Below, piece by piece: positions 1 to 9,323 of a stretch of 64,000 nt of DNA. Position 1 is the first letter of the stretch, and every line of letters begins with the position of its first letter. The position numbers were made by a program, and so were the translations under genes. This DNA comes from an uncultured Desulfobacter sp. (lineage in GTDB: Bacteria; Desulfobacterota; Desulfobacteria; Desulfobacterales; Desulfobacteraceae). Where the stretch lies: assembly GCF_963664415.1 (NCBI RefSeq), contig NZ_OY761445.1, positions 1,328,501 through 1,392,500 on the forward strand. Reading direction: 5' to 3'. The notes below the pieces were generated by a model. The model did not search any database. It was not told the DNA's origin and was given only the letters and a program-made list of their open reading frames with translations.

Positions 1-716
1 AAGCATATGAAGCGGTATATCAGCCCCACACCGCCCCAACACTCTTAAAAGAAAGCGTTTACGGTTTGTGTGAAATCAACCGCGAACAGATCAAAAATGC
101 AAGGATAATAGGAAATCCGGGCTGTTACCCAACCTCCATCCTTGTCCCGCTGATTCCACTACTCAAAGAAAAGCTGATCTCCTCCCAGAGCCTGATTTCA
201 GATTCAAAATCCGGGGTCAGTGGTGCAGGCCGCTCTCTCTCCCTGACCACCCATTTTTGTGAGGTAAACGAATCCTTTGGCCCGTATAAAGTGGGCAATC
301 ACAGGCATACCCCTGAAATCAACGAAGTGTTGACCGGTGCGGCCGGGACGCCTGTATCCCTGACCTTTGTTCCCCACCTGGTACCTGTAACCCGTGGAAT
401 GGTTTCAACCATTTATGCCCAAGTCCGCGAAAATGTCGACGAAAAACAAATTCGCGACACCCTTAAAAAATGGTATGAAAATGAACCTTTCATCAGGCTT
501 TTGCCCCCGGGTAAATTCCCGAATATGTCCCATATCAAGGGAACCAACTGTTGCGATATCAATTTCCACCTGGAGCCTGAATCGGGCCGACTGATAGTGG
601 TTTCAGCCATTGACAACCTGTTAAAGGGTGCCGCCGGCCAGGCAGTTCAAAATATGAATATCATGTTCTCCATTGACGAAAAAGCAGGTTTGGATTGGGT
701 GCAAACCCCGCTGTAA
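1..716 (+). CDS. argC: N-acetyl-gamma-glutamyl-phosphate reductase (3' part)
   Basis: The gene is open from the window start in frame 3 and begins outside the window. It encodes the third step of arginine synthesis, the NADPH-dependent reduction of N-acetyl-glutamyl phosphate to the semialdehyde. The partial protein begins AYEAVYQPHTAPTL and contains NPGCYPTS, the active-site cysteine motif of ArgC. The conserved HRHTPEI and later PFIRLLPPG segments and the KGAAGQAVQNMN tail also fit the family. The stop is TAA at 714-716. Everything visible is intact, so truncation is only due to the window edge. No other arginine genes are visible nearby. Confidence 0.95.
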   Translation, partial: AYEAVYQPHTAPTLLKESVYGLCEINREQIKNARIIGNPGCYPTSILVPLIPLLKEKLISSQSLISDSKSGVSGAGRSLSLTTHFCEVNESFGPYKVGNHRHTPEINEVLTGAAGTPVSLTFVPHLVPVTRGMVSTIYAQVRENVDEKQIRDTLKKWYENEPFIRLLPPGKFPNMSHIKGTNCCDINFHLEPESGRLIVVSAIDNLLKGAAGQAVQNMNIMFSIDEKAGLDWVQTPL

Positions 717-728
717 GCGCATTTTCAC

Positions 729-758
729 TTGACACGGATGTTAAAAAACTTGTACTAA
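729..758 (+). promoter_or_regulatory. possible sigma-70 promoter overlapping the start of the M23 gene
   Basis: TTGACA at 729-734 is followed after 18 bases by TACTAA at 753-758. A transcript from here would start at about 764-766, on top of the annotated ATG (760) and the next in-frame ATG (766). Either the message is nearly leaderless, the protein starts later, or the match is chance. Confidence 0.3.
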
Positions 759-759
759 T

Positions 760-1692
760 ATGCAGATGAAAAGCCGAATCAAAATATGGTTTCATTCGAG
801 TAACAATTCAAGGATCAGAGAAATTTCGCTGAGTAAATCCTTTTTACTTTGTTCTATATTTCTCTTCCTTTCTTGCGCCGGAGCAGTATCCTACTTCGGC
901 CATGATTACTATTTGCTTAAAAGAGCTGACCTTAATAACGCCGTCCTGCGTGAAACAATTACCGGCCAGAAAACAGAACTTGAAGACCAGAGACGTCAAA
1001 TTCAACTGTTTGCCGGAGAAATTCAGGGATTAAAAGAGAAAATAACAACACTTGAACAATTAGAAAACCAGGTACGCCTCATTGCTGATATTGACAAATC
1101 CGGGCAATCCTCAGGCCTTTTAGGCATCGGTGGCGTATCAGAAACCGATCTTGATCAAGATATTCCCCTTACCACCCGCCACAACGCGCTGATACGGGAG
1201 ATGCACCATCAGGTAAAACAGATCAGAACTGTTGCGGATAAAGAAAAATTAGATTTTAATGAACTGATCGACAAACTGCAGAAAAAGAAAAATCTGCTGG
1301 CCGCCTCCCCGTCCATCAAACCGGTCTCGGGTGTTATCACCTCGCCCTTTGGCTACCGCAGATCTCCATTTACCGGAAGGAGAACTTTTCATTCAGGCCT
1401 GGATATCTCCAACCGAATGGGCACTAAAATTGTTTCAACTGCGGCGGGCAAAGTGGTTTTTGCAGGGAGAAAATCCGGATACGGGAATGTTGTCATCATT
1501 GACCACGGATATGGGAAAGCCACCAAATATGCCCATCTAAGGGATATTTTGGTGAAAAAACGCCAACATGTTAAACGTGGAGAAGCCATTGGCACCTTGG
1601 GCAATACCGGTCGAACCACAGGCCCCCATCTTCACTATGAAGTTCTTGTCAACGGAACCCCTGTCAATCCCGCAAAATATATCCTTAATTAA
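760..1692 (+). CDS. M23 family peptidoglycan endopeptidase, membrane-anchored
   Basis: A 310-residue protein predicted to cut peptide cross-links of peptidoglycan in the periplasm. It has a short cytoplasmic N-terminus, one membrane segment at about residues 25-45, a coiled-coil stretch at about 55-105, and a C-terminal LytM/M23 domain from about 188. Zinc ligands are visible: FHSGLDIS (His near 211, Asp in the same motif) and HLHYEV near residue 290. The layout resembles EnvC/MepM-type proteins, some of which only activate amidases, but here the full metal site is present, so it is probably catalytic. It lies between argC and secA and has its own terminator downstream. The ATG at 760 and the ATG at 766 are both possible starts. 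Confidence 0.85.
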   Translation: MQMKSRIKIWFHSSNNSRIREISLSKSFLLCSIFLFLSCAGAVSYFGHDYYLLKRADLNNAVLRETITGQKTELEDQRRQIQLFAGEIQGLKEKITTLEQLENQVRLIADIDKSGQSSGLLGIGGVSETDLDQDIPLTTRHNALIREMHHQVKQIRTVADKEKLDFNELIDKLQKKKNLLAASPSIKPVSGVITSPFGYRRSPFTGRRTFHSGLDISNRMGTKIVSTAAGKVVFAGRKSGYGNVVIIDHGYGKATKYAHLRDILVKKRQHVKRGEAIGTLGNTGRTTGPHLHYEVLVNGTPVNPAKYILN

Positions 1693-1737
1693 TTTTCATC
1701 ATTTTTTAGCCGCTATATTTTATTATACTCAAAAGAG

Positions 1738-1785
1738 AATTCGTGTCCACCCCGGAAAATGGGCACGAATTATTTTTTTTCTTTT
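1738..1785 (+). terminator. rho-independent terminator after the M23 gene
   Basis: An 11-bp stem (1738-1748 with 1761-1771, one G-T pair) with a 12-base loop is followed directly by a run of eight T (1773-1780). It lies 46 bases past the M23 stop codon and separates it from secA. Confidence 0.85.
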
Positions 1786-1859
1786 ATTTCCTGAAAGAAT
1801 GCTTATATGTTGTACTGACAAACTTAAATGACTTCTAAATATAAACAGGCAGTGTTTAC

Positions 1860-4385
1860 ATGGTACTCAATCTTCTGACTAAACTCTTCGGATCCAACAA
1901 TGACAGGATCCTTAAAAAAATCCAGCCTATCATTGACCAAATAAACGAATTTGAGCCCCAAATCCAGGCTCTATCAGATACCCAGATCGGTGAAAAAACA
2001 ATTGAGTTTAAAAACCGCCTGGCAAATTCGGAAACCCTGGACGACATTCTTCCCGAGGCCTTTGCCCTGGTCAGGGAGGCCTCAGTTCGAACCCTTGGAC
2101 TTCGCCATTATGATGTCCAGCTCATCGGCGGTATTACACTGCACCGCGGCATCATTGCAGAGATGAAAACAGGTGAAGGCAAAACCTTGATGTCCACCCT
2201 GCCCGCCTACCTCAATGCCCTTACCGGCAAAGGGGTTCACATCGTTACGGTCAATGACTATCTGGCCAAACGTGACGCAGAATGGATGTCCCAGGTGTAT
2301 AGTTTTTTAGGACTGACCGTAGGCGTGATCCTGCATGACATGGGCGCCCAGGACCGTAAAACAGCCTATGCCGCCGACATCACATACGGCACCAACAATG
2401 AATTTGGGTTCGACTACCTGCGGGACAACATGAAATTCGACCCCGAGGAACTGGCACAGGGCGAGCTGAACTTTGCCATTGTGGATGAGGTGGACTCCAT
2501 TCTCATTGACGAGGCAAGAACCCCTTTGATTATTTCAGGGCCTGCTGAAAAATCCACCCACCTGTACACCCAGGCCAATACCATTATCCCGGCGTTTGAA
2601 AAAGAGACCGATTATACCTTTGATGAAGAATCCAAAAGCGTATCCCTTACCGAAGACGGCATTGCAAAGGGAGAAAAGCTGCTCAATGTGGACAATCTTT
2701 ATGATCCGGCCAATATTGAACTTTTGCACCACCTCAACCAGGCGTTAAAGGCCCATGTCATTTTCAAACGGGACACGGATTACATTGTAAAAAACGGCCA
2801 GGTTGTCATTGTGGATGAATTTACAGGCCGGCTCATGAGTGGCCGGCGCTACTCGGAAGGTCTACACCAGGCCCTTGAGGCCAAGGAGGGGGTTAAAATT
2901 GAAAATGAAAACCAGACCCTTGCCGCCATCACCTTCCAGAACTACTTTAGAATGTATGAAAAACTGTCGGGCATGACCGGAACGGCAGAGACGGAAGCCG
3001 AAGAGTTTAAAAAAATTTACAACCTGGATGTGCTGGTCATTCCCACACACAAGCCCATGGTCCGTGAAGACCGGGCAGACTTGATATACAAAACCCAGAC
3101 GGAAAAATACGATGCCGCCATCAAGGAAATCATCCAGTTGCACAAAAAAGGACAGCCTGTGCTGGTGGGTACCATTTCCATCGATGTCTCCGAATCCCTC
3201 AGTGAAAAGCTCAAGAAAAAGGGAGTAAAACACAATGTGCTTAATGCCAAACACCATAAAGCAGAAGCCGAAATTGTTGCCAATGCCGGCCAGAAAGGCG
3301 CTGTGACCATTTCCACCAACATGGCAGGTCGGGGTACGGACATCAAGCTGGGAGAAGGGGTTAAAGAACTTGGCGGACTTCATATTCTGGGCACATCCCG
3401 CCATGAGTCCCGGCGGATTGACAACCAGTTGCGGGGCCGCTCCGGCCGCCAGGGCGATCCGGGAAGTTCCCGGTTTTATTTAAGCCTGGAAGATGATCTG
3501 CTCAGAATTTTTGGCGGAGACCGTATTCATGCAGTTATGGACCGGCTGGGTATTGAAGAAGGCGAACATATTGAACATAAATTTATCTCCAAGGCCATCG
3601 AAAACGCCCAGTCCAAGGTGGAAGGGCACAACTTTGAAATCAGAAAGCACTTGCTCGAATATGACGATGTCATGAACCAGCAGCGGGAGATCATTTACCG
3701 TCAGCGCCGTCAGGCACTGACCTCCAAAGATCTCAAACAGGCAGCCCAGGATATGATGGAAGATGTCTCCTATGACCTTGTGGAAGGATTCATGTTAGAC
3801 AAAACACCACTTAAGGAGTGTGATCTGGAGGCACTTTCGTCGGCCATCAAAGGTCAGTTCAACATGGATTTGTCATTGGATAAGCCTGTTCAGGATAATT
3901 TTTCGGCTGATCAGTTGGGTCAATTTATATTTGATGCAAGCCAAGCCTTTTACAAGAAAAAAGAAGAGATATACGGCCCTGAAATCATGCGACACGTTGA
4001 ACGGTTTATAATTCTTCAGACCGTGGACACAAGATGGAAGGAACATCTTTTAAATATGGACCATCTAAAGGAAGGCATTGGCCTTCGGGGGTATGCCCAG
4101 CAGGATCCGTTGCGTATCTATAAAAAAGAAGGCTTTGATATGTTCCAGGACCTGATGAATCGGATTAAGCAGGAAATTGTGGACATCTTGTTTAAAATTC
4201 AGATCGCCTCTCCTACCCAGGTTGAGGAGATGAAACAAGAAGAACAGCAAGATCTGACCTTTTCTTCCCATGCTGATGAATCCGCCCCCAAACAGCCGGT
4301 CAGGCGCTCATCTGAAAAGGTCCAAAGAAATGAACCCTGCCCCTGCGGTTCAGGCAAAAAATATAAAAAATGCTGCGGACAATAA
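1860..4385 (+). CDS. secA: protein translocase ATPase SecA
   Basis: The motor of the Sec pathway, 841 residues, which pushes unfolded preproteins through SecYEG using ATP. The N-terminus MVLNLLTKLFGS is typical and supports the ATG at 1860. Walker A is MKTGEGKT near residue 102, the DEVDS Walker B follows near 209, and the helicase-like GRGTDIKLGEG and RGRSGRQGDPG motifs are intact. The C-terminus carries the zinc/SecB-binding sequence CPCGSGKKYKKCCG. Length and motifs are normal. The stop codon TAA (4383-4385) coincides with the first bases of a dispersed repeat element. Confidence 0.98.
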   Translation: MVLNLLTKLFGSNNDRILKKIQPIIDQINEFEPQIQALSDTQIGEKTIEFKNRLANSETLDDILPEAFALVREASVRTLGLRHYDVQLIGGITLHRGIIAEMKTGEGKTLMSTLPAYLNALTGKGVHIVTVNDYLAKRDAEWMSQVYSFLGLTVGVILHDMGAQDRKTAYAADITYGTNNEFGFDYLRDNMKFDPEELAQGELNFAIVDEVDSILIDEARTPLIISGPAEKSTHLYTQANTIIPAFEKETDYTFDEESKSVSLTEDGIAKGEKLLNVDNLYDPANIELLHHLNQALKAHVIFKRDTDYIVKNGQVVIVDEFTGRLMSGRRYSEGLHQALEAKEGVKIENENQTLAAITFQNYFRMYEKLSGMTGTAETEAEEFKKIYNLDVLVIPTHKPMVREDRADLIYKTQTEKYDAAIKEIIQLHKKGQPVLVGTISIDVSESLSEKLKKKGVKHNVLNAKHHKAEAEIVANAGQKGAVTISTNMAGRGTDIKLGEGVKELGGLHILGTSRHESRRIDNQLRGRSGRQGDPGSSRFYLSLEDDLLRIFGGDRIHAVMDRLGIEEGEHIEHKFISKAIENAQSKVEGHNFEIRKHLLEYDDVMNQQREIIYRQRRQALTSKDLKQAAQDMMEDVSYDLVEGFMLDKTPLKECDLEALSSAIKGQFNMDLSLDKPVQDNFSADQLGQFIFDASQAFYKKKEEIYGPEIMRHVERFIILQTVDTRWKEHLLNMDHLKEGIGLRGYAQQDPLRIYKKEGFDMFQDLMNRIKQEIVDILFKIQIASPTQVEEMKQEEQQDLTFSSHADESAPKQPVRRSSEKVQRNEPCPCGSGKKYKKCCGQ

Positions 4386-4439
4386 CAGCCAACGGCCAGA
4401 CTTGGTCACCAATACCCAAAATCAACCCACAACAGAAAA
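4383..4439 (+). repeat. dispersed palindromic repeat, copy 1
   Basis: About 57 bases starting TAACAGCC and ending CCCACAACAGAAAA. It begins on the secA stop codon. The interior GACTTGGTCACCAATACCC corresponds to GACCTGGCTACCAACACCC of copy 6. I found the family by eye; see the other six copies and the findings. Confidence 0.7.
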
Positions 4440-4500
4440 TGAACGTATTTTTTACAATATACCGGGCCTTTAATGTAAATCAATTGAATCCAAGGTTAAT

Positions 4501-4809
4501 ATGACAGCCACTGATTCCAAAACGCGCCCCAAAGTCACACAGGACACAAGAGAGGATCGTCCGCCAATGTATAAAGTGCTTTTGCATAATGACGATTATA
4601 CAACCATGGAGTTTGTGGTGGATATCCTGGTCCAGGTATTCGGAAAATCTCTTGAAAAAGCCACACAAATAATGCTTAATGTACACAATAAGGGAAAAGC
4701 CGTATGCGGTATTTATCCCCGGGAAATAGCTGAAACAAAAGTCCAGACAGTGCATAATCTGGCAAGCAGCAAAGGGTTTCCCTTAAAAAGTACAATGGAA
4801 AAGGAGTAA
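4501..4809 (+). CDS. clpS: ATP-dependent Clp protease adaptor ClpS
   Basis: ClpS binds proteins with N-terminal Leu, Phe, Tyr or Trp and hands them to ClpAP for degradation. The 102-residue protein shows the adaptor signature KVLLHNDDYTTMEFV at about residues 22-36, in which the Asn-Asp pair contacts the N-degron amine, and a later HNKGKAVCGIYPREIAE segment. It ends 7 bases before clpA, so the two are cotranscribed. The 115-bp gap to secA is partly filled by a dispersed repeat, and secA read-through may also contribute to expression. Confidence 0.97.
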   Translation: MTATDSKTRPKVTQDTREDRPPMYKVLLHNDDYTTMEFVVDILVQVFGKSLEKATQIMLNVHNKGKAVCGIYPREIAETKVQTVHNLASSKGFPLKSTMEKE

Positions 4810-4816
4810 ATGGTAT

Positions 4817-7081
4817 ATGATCAGCAAAGAACTATCCACAGCTCTCGGGTTTGCCGTTCGGGAAGCAAAAAAAAGAAGACATGAGTACGTCTGTGTCGAA
4901 CATGTTCTTTACGCCATTGTCAATCATGAAGCCGGACTTGAAACCATTGAAAAATGCGGGGGCAGCCCTGATCACATCAAAGAGGATCTTGAAAAATTCT
5001 TTGATGAAAAACTGACCAAAATAGAGACCAGTGAAGAGTATGTGCTCCAGCAGACCATTGGATTCCAGCGCATGATTCAGCGTGCCATCAATCATGCCAG
5101 ATCTGCTGAAAAATCAGAAGTAAATCTTGGGGATATCCTGGCATCCATTTTTCAGGAAAAAGATTCACACGCAGCCTTTTATCTAGAATCCGAAGGCATT
5201 ACCCGCCTGGATGTACTCAGACACATCTCCCACGATGGGGATAAAGAAAAGAAAGAGTCATCCGGGGAGAACAAGCCCCAGCAACTTTTCCAGCAGGCCG
5301 ACCCAAAACCCAAGCGTCCGAAGAAAAAAGATCCTTTGGCGTTATTTACTTCTGACCTGATAAAACGGGCTCAAGATAAAAAGATTGACCCCCTGATCGG
5401 CAGAGCGCTTGAAACCGAGCGGGTGATGCAGGTTCTCTGCCGGCGGCGGAAAAACAATCCGATCCTGGTGGGTGATCCCGGTGTTGGGAAAACGGCTATT
5501 GCAGAAGGCCTGGCACTAAAAATAAACGACAAGATCGTGCCGGATCTGCTTGAAAACTGTGAACTGTACTCTCTGGATATGGGCGCCCTTTTAGCCGGAA
5601 CCAAGTACAGGGGTGATTTTGAACAGCGCCTCAAAGACGTTATTTCCGCTTTGGAAGAAAAGGAAAATGCGCTTCTGGTGATTGATGAAATCCATACGGT
5701 TGTGGGCGCAGGGGCCACCACATCAGGCTCCATGGATGCATCCAACATACTTAAACCGGCCCTTTCCTCCGGCGATATCAAATGCCTGGGAACAACCACC
5801 TATGAAGAGTACAAAAACCACTTTGAAAAAGACCGGGCGTTTTCCAGGCGATTCGAAAAAATTGAAGTGTCAGAGCCTAGTGTAGAAGAAACCACAGAGA
5901 TCCTCAAAGGTCTGCGCAGCAGCTATGAGGAACACCATGGCCTGAAATACCCGGATAAAACCATAGAAGCGGCGGCCTACTTGTCTGATAAATACATTAA
6001 TGACAGATTCTTGCCGGATAAGGCCATCGACGTTATTGATGAGGCCGGTGCCTTTTTAAAACTTCAGGCAGACAGCCGGCGCAAAAGTGTCAGCCCCAAG
6101 GATATTGAAAAAATTGTGGCTAAAATAGCCAAGGTTCCGGTTTCCAGTGTTACGACTGCAGCAGACAAATCTTCCCTGGAATCTTTGCCGGGCAAGCTGC
6201 TCAACGTCATATTTGGCCAGGACGATGCCATCGACACCCTGACCACTGCAATCAAAAGATCCCGGGCCGGGCTTGCAGCACCGGACCGGCCGATTGGCTC
6301 CTTTCTTTTCATGGGTCCCACAGGGGTTGGAAAAACCGAAGTGGCCAGGCAGCTGGCCGCCAACATGGGCATTAAATTTTTACGCTTTGACATGAGTGAA
6401 TACATGGAAAAGCATGCTGTATCCCGTCTTATAGGTGCGCCTCCGGGATATGTGGGGTTTGAACAGGGCGGTATTTTAACCGATAATATTCGCAAATCGC
6501 CCCATTGTGTGCTTCTTCTGGATGAAATTGAAAAGGCCCACATGGACCTCTACAATATTCTGCTCCAGGTCATGGATTATGCCACGCTTACCGACAATAA
6601 CGGCAAATCCGCTGATTTCAGAAACGTGATCATTATCATGACTTCCAATGCCGGGGCCAGGGAAATGAGCAGCAACAGCATCGGGTTTGGATCACAAAAT
6701 GCAAATACCGATTCCCAGAGCATTAAAGCGGTGAAAAACACGTTTAGTCCGGAATTTAGAAACCGCCTTGACGGCATTGTCCAATTCAACCATTTGTCTG
6801 AAAAGGTCATGGAACTCATTGTGGACAAAAACATGAAGGAACTCAAAGCCATGCTCAGTGACCAGAGTATCTCTTTGAGCTATTCAGCAGCTGTCCGGGC
6901 ACATCTGGCCAAAAAAGGCCATGATCCCAAATTTGGCGCAAGGCCCTTGGCACGTCTGATACAAACCGAAATAAAAGACAAGCTCACGGATGAGATTCTT
7001 TTTGGACAGCTTTCAAAGGGAGGCAAACTCTCCATAGGCTTAAAGGACGAGAAACTGACATTTAATATTAAATCCAACTAA
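4817..7081 (+). CDS. clpA: ATP-dependent Clp protease ATPase subunit ClpA
   Basis: A 754-residue AAA+ unfoldase that works with ClpP. It has a double Clp-N domain (residues 1-145), a linker rich in Lys, a first AAA module with Walker A GDPGVGKTAIAEG near 218, and a second with GPTGVGKTEVARQ near 499. The loop SIGFGSQ near 620 matches the ClpP-docking loop (IGL/IGF), which separates it from ClpB. There is no long ClpB coiled-coil insert. The stop overlaps the aat start as TAATG, a sign of translational coupling. The gene is the middle member of the clpS-clpA-aat operon; clpP is not in the window. Confidence 0.97.
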   Translation: MISKELSTALGFAVREAKKRRHEYVCVEHVLYAIVNHEAGLETIEKCGGSPDHIKEDLEKFFDEKLTKIETSEEYVLQQTIGFQRMIQRAINHARSAEKSEVNLGDILASIFQEKDSHAAFYLESEGITRLDVLRHISHDGDKEKKESSGENKPQQLFQQADPKPKRPKKKDPLALFTSDLIKRAQDKKIDPLIGRALETERVMQVLCRRRKNNPILVGDPGVGKTAIAEGLALKINDKIVPDLLENCELYSLDMGALLAGTKYRGDFEQRLKDVISALEEKENALLVIDEIHTVVGAGATTSGSMDASNILKPALSSGDIKCLGTTTYEEYKNHFEKDRAFSRRFEKIEVSEPSVEETTEILKGLRSSYEEHHGLKYPDKTIEAAAYLSDKYINDRFLPDKAIDVIDEAGAFLKLQADSRRKSVSPKDIEKIVAKIAKVPVSSVTTAADKSSLESLPGKLLNVIFGQDDAIDTLTTAIKRSRAGLAAPDRPIGSFLFMGPTGVGKTEVARQLAANMGIKFLRFDMSEYMEKHAVSRLIGAPPGYVGFEQGGILTDNIRKSPHCVLLLDEIEKAHMDLYNILLQVMDYATLTDNNGKSADFRNVIIIMTSNAGAREMSSNSIGFGSQNANTDSQSIKAVKNTFSPEFRNRLDGIVQFNHLSEKVMELIVDKNMKELKAMLSDQSISLSYSAAVRAHLAKKGHDPKFGARPLARLIQTEIKDKLTDEILFGQLSKGGKLSIGLKDEKLTFNIKSN

Positions 7082-7824
7082 TGCCACTTTTCAGGCTATC
7101 TGAAAGAATTGAATTTCCGCCGGCTTGGCTGGCACGGCCTGACGGGTTGCTATGTATCGGGGGAGATCTGTGCCCAACGCGCTTGACCCTGGCGTATAAA
7201 AGGGGGATTTTCCCCTGGTTTTCCAACAGAGAACCTATTCTCTGGTGGTCGCCTGATCCCCGGCTGGTTCTTTTTCCTTCGGAAATCAGGGTCTCAAAAA
7301 GCTTAGGAAAAATTATTCGAAAAAATTGTTTCTCCATTCGGGTCAATACCGCGTTTGAACAAACCATTGTAGCCTGTTCCAAACCCAGGCAGGACAAGCC
7401 CGATGGCACCTGGCTGGTGGATGAAATGATTGATGCCTATATCACCTTGCACAAAATGGGGATCGCCCACTCTGTGGAAGCCTGGAAGAATGACCAGCTG
7501 GTAGGCGGCTTGTACGGGGTTAGTTTGGGAAAAACCTTTTTTGGAGAATCCATGTTTTCCCGTGTTTCCAATGCATCCAAGGTTGCCCTTGTGGCCCTTG
7601 CCCGGGAATTAGACTGTCAGGGATTTGGGATGATTGACTGCCAGGTCACATCCGGCCATCTGCTTCGCATGGGTGCCCAGGAAATCACAAGAGATCGGTT
7701 TCTTGACATCTTAAATCACGGTATTAATCAAAAAGTTCCGGACAGCCTGTGGCGGTCCGGGCGACATATTTTCCCCCAAATCAAAACAGATTCAAACCCA
7801 AACAGGATCGCACATGCCGTATGA
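7081..7824 (+). CDS. aat: leucyl/phenylalanyl-tRNA-protein transferase
   Basis: Aat moves Leu or Phe from its tRNA to the N-terminus of proteins starting with Lys or Arg, making substrates for ClpS-ClpAP. The 247-residue protein begins FRLSERIEFPPAWLARPDGLL and has the family motifs GGDLCPTRLTLAYKRGIFPW and GGLYGVSLGKTFFGESMFSR. Its ATG overlaps the clpA stop by one base. Placing the substrate maker with adaptor and unfoldase in one operon is functionally neat: all N-degron components except ClpP are in one transcript. Confidence 0.97.
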   Translation: MPLFRLSERIEFPPAWLARPDGLLCIGGDLCPTRLTLAYKRGIFPWFSNREPILWWSPDPRLVLFPSEIRVSKSLGKIIRKNCFSIRVNTAFEQTIVACSKPRQDKPDGTWLVDEMIDAYITLHKMGIAHSVEAWKNDQLVGGLYGVSLGKTFFGESMFSRVSNASKVALVALARELDCQGFGMIDCQVTSGHLLRMGAQEITRDRFLDILNHGINQKVPDSLWRSGRHIFPQIKTDSNPNRIAHAV

Positions 7825-7842
7825 ACAATGTAATATCCCGAC

Positions 7843-7870
7843 TTGACAACCCCGGGTTAATGGCCATTAT
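7843..7870 (+). promoter_or_regulatory. probable sigma-70 promoter for fxsA-HDOD
   Basis: TTGACA (7843-7848), 16-base spacer, CATTAT (7865-7870), in the 172-bp gap between aat and fxsA. A dispersed repeat lies between this promoter and the fxsA start, so it would be in the 5' leader. Confidence 0.5.
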
Positions 7871-7923
7871 GCATTAGGAGATTTGTTGAATTTTTATAGT
7901 AAATTATCAATATGTTGTTAGTT

Positions 7924-7986
7924 TTATCATGTTTTGTTGTGGATTAAGCCTGGGGAGCGACAGGCTATGTTGCCCCATGGCTGTTA
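7924..7986 (-). repeat. dispersed palindromic repeat, copy 2
   Basis: On the plus strand it runs from TTTTGTTGTGG through AGCCTGGGG and CAGGC to CCCATGGCTGTTA. Read on the minus strand it starts TAACAGCCATGG like the other copies. The GTTAGGAG at its edge contains the ribosome binding site GGAG (7987-7990) of fxsA. Confidence 0.7.
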
Positions 7987-7996
7987 GGAGTATTTT

Positions 7997-8392
7997 ATGC
8001 TGTTCAAACTGTTTCTATGTTTTACCCTGATCCCAGTGGCGGAACTATATATTCTTATTCATCTTGGCGGAATCATCGGCGGCTTTAACACCATAATTCT
8101 GGTCATTCTAACCGGATTCCTCGGTGCCTATCTTGCCCGGATGGAGGGCTTAAACACCATGATGAAGGTCCGCCGGAATCTAAACCAGGGACTGATGCCG
8201 GCCGAAGATCTTCTGGATGCATTTATCATCCTCATTGCCGGTTTGGTGCTCATTACGCCCGGACTTTTAACGGACACGGCAGGGCTTTTTCTTTTATGGC
8301 CCCCCACGCGAAACAAATTTAAACGCTTTTTAAGAAAAAAATTCGACGAGATGGCGGCCAACGGCAGCATTAACATCACCCGGTTTCATTAG
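7997..8392 (+). CDS. fxsA: FxsA family membrane protein
   Basis: A 131-residue inner membrane protein of the FxsA family; the E. coli member relieves phage T7 exclusion by F plasmids, but its general role is not known. Three or four hydrophobic segments are visible: residues 1-22, 25-45 and 75-95. The LDAFIILIAGLVLITPGLLTD stretch is the conserved family core (residues about 76-95). The start ATG has GGAG six bases upstream, supplied by the end of a dispersed repeat. It is followed after 23 bases by the HDOD gene, so an operon is likely. Confidence 0.85.
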   Translation: MLFKLFLCFTLIPVAELYILIHLGGIIGGFNTIILVILTGFLGAYLARMEGLNTMMKVRRNLNQGLMPAEDLLDAFIILIAGLVLITPGLLTDTAGLFLLWPPTRNKFKRFLRKKFDEMAANGSINITRFH

Positions 8393-8415
8393 CCCGGACA
8401 GGCAATCGGCATTCG

Positions 8416-9285
8416 ATGGAAATAAAAGAACGAATTCTTGAAATGGTTCAAAAAAGGGAAAGCGATTTACCCATGCTCCCGGCTGTTGTGGATAACCTGA
8501 TCCGGGCCGCTTCCGACGAAAAAACCACCACAGAAACATTAGCCAAAATCATTTCATATGACTTGGCCATGACCAATAAGCTGCTCAAGCTTGCAAATTC
8601 CGTTTATTATGCCCAAAAAAATAAAGTCGAGACGGTTAAAAGAGCCATTTCCGTTATCGGGTTTGATGAAATCATCGGCATTGCCCTGGGCATGGGAATT
8701 TTATCCAGTGTATCAAAAACTTCGGACTTGAGTTTAGATATGAAAGCATTATGGATACATGGCATCGGTGTGGCTACGGCTTCAAAGCAACTGGCAAAAC
8801 AAACCAACCCGGGTATTGCAGGAAAAATTTTTATTCCGGCCCTGCTCCATGATATGGGCAAAATCATTTTCTCTATTTATTTTAAAAAAGAATATAACGA
8901 AGTCCGGCAATATGCATTGGAAAACAAGCGCCCCCTTTATTTCAGTGAAAACCACCTATTCAAGCTGGATCATGCGGCATTATCCGCCCTTTTAATGACA
9001 CGTTGGAATTTTCCTGCATCCATCATTCTGCCCTGCAGATTTCATCATGCCCCGGAATCGGCACCGGTAAAATACCGCCACCAGGCCATGATCATAAATC
9101 TTGCAAACTATCTTACACAAAAAGCCCAACTGGGTCATTCCGGCAATCCGGCCCCTGTTACCATCAAAAATGCACCCAAAAAAATCGGCATAAACGAATC
9201 GGGCATGATGCAGATCATAGAGTTGCTAAAGGCAAAAGAACCTCAGATTAAGGAATTCTTTAAAATCACCACAGCTGTTGCCTGA
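8416..9285 (+). CDS. HDOD domain protein
   Basis: A 289-residue single-domain HDOD protein. HDOD is a non-catalytic relative of the HD hydrolase fold found in bacterial signalling proteins. The domain spans about residues 15-215, with LPMLPAVVDNLIRAASDE at the start, the LLKLANSVYY and AISVIGFDEIIG helices typical of HDOD, and PALLHDMGK near 150. No receiver, GGDEF or other output domain is attached. The partner and signal are unknown. It follows fxsA and is the last plus-strand gene before the convergent BrkB gene. Confidence 0.85.
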   Translation: MEIKERILEMVQKRESDLPMLPAVVDNLIRAASDEKTTTETLAKIISYDLAMTNKLLKLANSVYYAQKNKVETVKRAISVIGFDEIIGIALGMGILSSVSKTSDLSLDMKALWIHGIGVATASKQLAKQTNPGIAGKIFIPALLHDMGKIIFSIYFKKEYNEVRQYALENKRPLYFSENHLFKLDHAALSALLMTRWNFPASIILPCRFHHAPESAPVKYRHQAMIINLANYLTQKAQLGHSGNPAPVTIKNAPKKIGINESGMMQIIELLKAKEPQIKEFFKITTAVA

Positions 9286-9323
9286 TCAATTCACAATTTA
9301 TTTGCAATAGATATACACAGCTG

